Positions 61,262-64,000 of a stretch of DNA of 64,000 bases are shown piece by piece. Position 1 is the stretch's first letter, and each line of letters opens with the position of its first letter. Source of the stretch: Sciurus carolinensis (lineage: Eukaryota > Chordata > Mammalia > Rodentia > Sciuridae); NCBI RefSeq assembly GCF_902686445.1, contig NC_062213.1, forward strand, positions 39,878,741 through 39,942,740. Direction: 5' to 3'. The notes below the pieces were generated by a model, which worked only from the letters and a program-made list of their open reading frames with translations, did not search any database and was not told the DNA's origin. A program made the position numbers and the translations under genes.

Positions 61262-61460
61262 ATCATTGAGGGCCTACTTTGGGCCAAGCATTGTGCTTAG
61301 GACTTTATATACATTGTCTCATGTATTCCTCACAAAGATCCTGTTAAATAGCATTTTATCACCATTTACCACTAATGAAATGGAAATTTGATAATGTTGA
61401 GTAACTTATTCAAGATTTCTTAGCAAGTCAGTGATGGAACCAGCATATAGACTCAGATTT
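61262..61460 (+). mobile_element. MIR SINE
   Basis: GGGCCAAGCATTGTGCTTAG, TATACATTGTCTCATGTATT, CCTCACAAAGATCCTGTTAA and AGCAAGTCAGTGATGGAACC follow the MIR core order. Confidence 0.83.
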
Positions 61461-62936
61461 GACATTAAAATCACATAACTAGTCAGGGGCTGGTGAGCTG
61501 GATGTCCCTCTTGGGGAGGATTCTGGAACATCTGTGAGTCTTTTAGGAGAGATCAGGATCATTATAAATTAGCATAGGTTCCCAAGAACAAATCATGCCA
61601 GAATAACATAATGTCCTTTTTTTGACATCATTGCTACACTACTAGGTGAGAGAAAATTCAGGGTATAGGTGCTGGGTCTCAGGACACTGGAAAAGTCTTT
61701 GACAAGTCTTTAATGATATCTTTTAGTAACATTATATAGCTTGACCCAGTTGTTAACACCCAAATGTACATTTATCAGTCAGAGGGTTTTTTTTTTTTTT
61801 TAAGAGGATATAGAAATTCCTATAGGTATTTTAAACATAATGAGATTTAAGTTAGAGCTATATTTGTTAACAAAATCAGTGGAAGGGGCTGAAGGAAAAG
61901 ATTGTATTAGGTTCCAGGACCGACCTCCACAAAATCACAAAAGTGAGCTTGTGTGGAGCTGCTATGATTGACACAATCGGGAATTGCAATCCAAAGGCTG
62001 TCCTCGGTACTTAGTGAGTTGAGTAATACAGATTGAAATTAACCCTATTGCAACTCAGTGATTAGAAAGCTACCAGTGCTACTTTTGCCCTCTTCAGCAC
62101 TTGTGAAACTGGTGACTAGATGCTGGAATGCTGCTGTAAAAACCTCCAGGTCCCTTTGACTGCTTACCAGAAGGAAATAACTGAAAAAACCTGGCCTCTG
62201 CTTATTTGGTAACTTTCCTGTATTTACTCAGAACTGTAAATTGCAAGGAATTCTAGGAAATGTAGTGTTTGTTTAGCTTTCCAACCTGTGTAATATGAAG
62301 GCTGACCAAAGGTAGGTGTCATTGGTTGCTAAATTTCTGTTAAACATACAATTAAATAATAAGTTGTTTTCAGGGAGAAAGTTTGTCATTGTGTGCCACA
62401 GAGCCTAAGCCTCAATGCTGGCTAACTGAACATTTTTTATAGAAACTGGGATGAAGCTCTAGAATGAAGTCCATCAGAATTGCAAATGTCATGAAGTGAG
62501 GCAAAATAAAAATACATTCTAAGATAGAATCAGATTCTTAAAAGATTTTCATGAGCTGAAGCAGTGGACTTGATTTACAAGATGAACTCTATTCTTGGAT
62601 ACAAATCACTAACCTCAGAACGTATATCATAGCAGTTGCCCTTTAGAGATGCTAGTTTTGCAGGCCAGAGCAGGGCCTGGCATCTCTGTTTAAAACCCTA
62701 ATTAAACAAACAGCAACAAAACTCTACAAGTGCCTCTGAGGTGCAACTAGGACTGATAACCACTTCTTGGAACAAGGAAATAACACCTACTTTGTAATCT
62801 CTGGACCAGAACTCAAGTTACATTTAGAACCTACCTAGAGTATTTAATAATGATGGAGATACCCTGGAGCACACTGAGCAAAGAGGGACCTTGATAGTGA
62901 AGTAATACATTTTGTGTTAAGAACAGGTAGAGTCTG
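61461..62936. other. Intronic DNA, nothing recognised
   Basis: No supported exon or repeat; a T-run lies at about 61787-61801. Confidence 0.45.
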
Positions 62937-63170
62937 GTGTTGTGGCTCATGCCTATGATCCCAGCAACTCAGGAGGCTGAGACAGAGCAAAAGTTCAAGG
63001 CCAGCCTCAGAAACTTAGCAGTGTCTTAAGCAACTTAGTGAGACTGTCTCAAAAATAAAAGACAAGAGCTAGGGATGTAGCTCAGTGGTAGAAGGCTCTT
63101 GGGTTTGAGTTCAATCCCCGGTACCTGCCCCGCCCCCAGAAAAAAGAAAGAAAAAAAAAAAAAGAAACAC
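62937..63170 (+). mobile_element. B1-dID composite SINE
   Basis: B1 part (GGTGTTGTGGCTCATGCCTA ... GTGAGACTGTCTC), ID part (GAGCTAGGGATGTAGCTCAG ... GTTCAATCCCCGGTACC) and an A-rich AAAGAAAAAA tail. Confidence 0.93.
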
Positions 63171-63326
63171 TTGGTAAAATTTAGGCTTTCTATTCTTCAC
63201 TTACATTAACTTTTCATAACTTTTTATCAGTTATTGCTAGGTTAAGAAATTTTAATTGGATACACATTTTAAAATTTCTTTTTCATACCTATAATGTATA
63301 GGGATTTACAGAGTGCATCACAGTTG

Positions 63327-63540
63327 CCAGGTATGGTGGCACATACCTATAATCCCAGTGACTTAAGAGGCTGAGGCAGGAGGATTATAGTTTTGAGACC
63401 AGCCTGGGTAACTTAGTCGCTGTCTCAGATAAAATGAAAAGTTGAACTGGGGCTGTAGCTTGATGGTAGAATCTTGCCTAGTGTGTATAAAGCTATGGTT
63501 TTAAATTTTAGCACCACAAAAAATAAAAACCAAAAAAAAT
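63327..63540 (+). mobile_element. B1-dID composite SINE
   Basis: B1 part (TTGCCAGGTATGGTGGCACA ... AGACCAGCCTGGGTAACTTA), ID part (CTGGGGCTGTAGCTTGATGG ... TTTTAGCACCAC) and an A-rich tail. Confidence 0.92.
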
Positions 63541-63812
63541 CAGTTTATTTTGGTTAGTATTTATATAGACAGTTTCACTTAATTAGTGAAAGAGAGGAAA
63601 TGGGATTCTCCTTTATATATTTAGGAATTTATTCTGGAAAGAGGTAATAGATTGATTTCAAAATGTTTAGGAGAGACACCAAGAAGGGAAGACTGACCAT
63701 TAAATATTGCTGCTCCCTAGTTTGCTTTATATCTCTAGTCAGAATCGTTAAGTCCAACGCAGTTTGCCCTGGGCATCCACTTCTAAGTTTGATTCTTTGC
63801 TTAGTCAGTCTT

Positions 63813-63895
63813 TTCTGTGGTACTGGGATTGAACTCAGGGCCTGTGCTTGCGAGGCAAGCCCTCTATCTACCAGCTGAGCTATCTTCCCAGACCT
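63813..63895 (-). mobile_element. ID-type SINE
   Basis: Antisense ID: GTGGTACTGGGATTGAACTC, AGGGCCTGTGCTTGCGAGGC and CAGCTGAGCTATCTTCCCAG. Confidence 0.88.
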
Positions 63896-64000
63896 TAGTC
63901 AGTCTTTTTTTTTTTTTTTTCTCTCTCCCAGTTCCGGTTTGCATCCTTTCCTTTTTTCCTTCTAAAACCCATTTCAGGAAAGGATTAGATACATAGGTAT

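Noticed and set aside
1..64000. CRISPR array or prokaryotic operon
   Set aside because: No regularly spaced direct repeats with unique spacers. Repeats are SINEs, LINEs and microsatellites, and coding DNA is intron-split.

Overview
This is mammalian nuclear DNA, most likely from a squirrel-family rodent (Sciuridae: squirrel, ground squirrel or marmot). The sequence is AT-rich, split by very long introns and full of retroposons. The lineage call rests on many tRNA-derived ID SINEs and on B1-dID composite SINEs, in which a B1 unit is joined to a degenerate ID unit. That combination is known from squirrels and their relatives. No bacterial, organellar or viral gene organisation is present.

The only host gene I can support is STK3 (MST2, the Hippo-pathway kinase), on the + strand. 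Three internal coding exons are visible: 12335-12472 (end of the kinase C-lobe), 29124-29249 (kinase end and acidic linker) and 55236-55428 (linker with the caspase site and seven Thr-Met motifs). They are separated by introns of 16,651 and 25,986 bases. The reading frame runs cleanly across both junctions. The start codon, the N-terminal and central kinase exons and the C-terminal SARAH exons lie outside the window.

The rest is intron. 1-12.3 kb: a truncated L1, an older L1M with a younger L1 tail inside it, and several SINEs. 12.8-19.5 kb: a full-length L1 on the - strand (about 6.66 kb) with a perfect 12-base target-site duplication, a complete 5'UTR, and broken ORF1 and ORF2. 19.5-31 kb: SINEs, ancient L1/HAL1 fragments, a MaLR-type solo LTR with a 5-base duplication, and Tigger DNA-transposon fragments. 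31.9-36.05 kb: a second - strand L1 with a different 5'UTR and an internal deletion that removes the reverse transcriptase, with a (GA)n tract at the junction. 36-55 kb: HAL1-like and L1ME-like fragments, a MER2-type element with terminal inverted repeats and TA duplications, MIRs, and a + strand L1 split by a second MaLR-type LTR. 55-64 kb: ID and B1-dID SINEs, L2 and MIR.

Nearly all recognisable L1 DNA lies antisense to STK3, the usual pattern inside a gene. I found no evidence of a previously undescribed gene system. The most interesting material is the structure of the two L1 promoters and how the retroposons sit relative to the STK3 exons.
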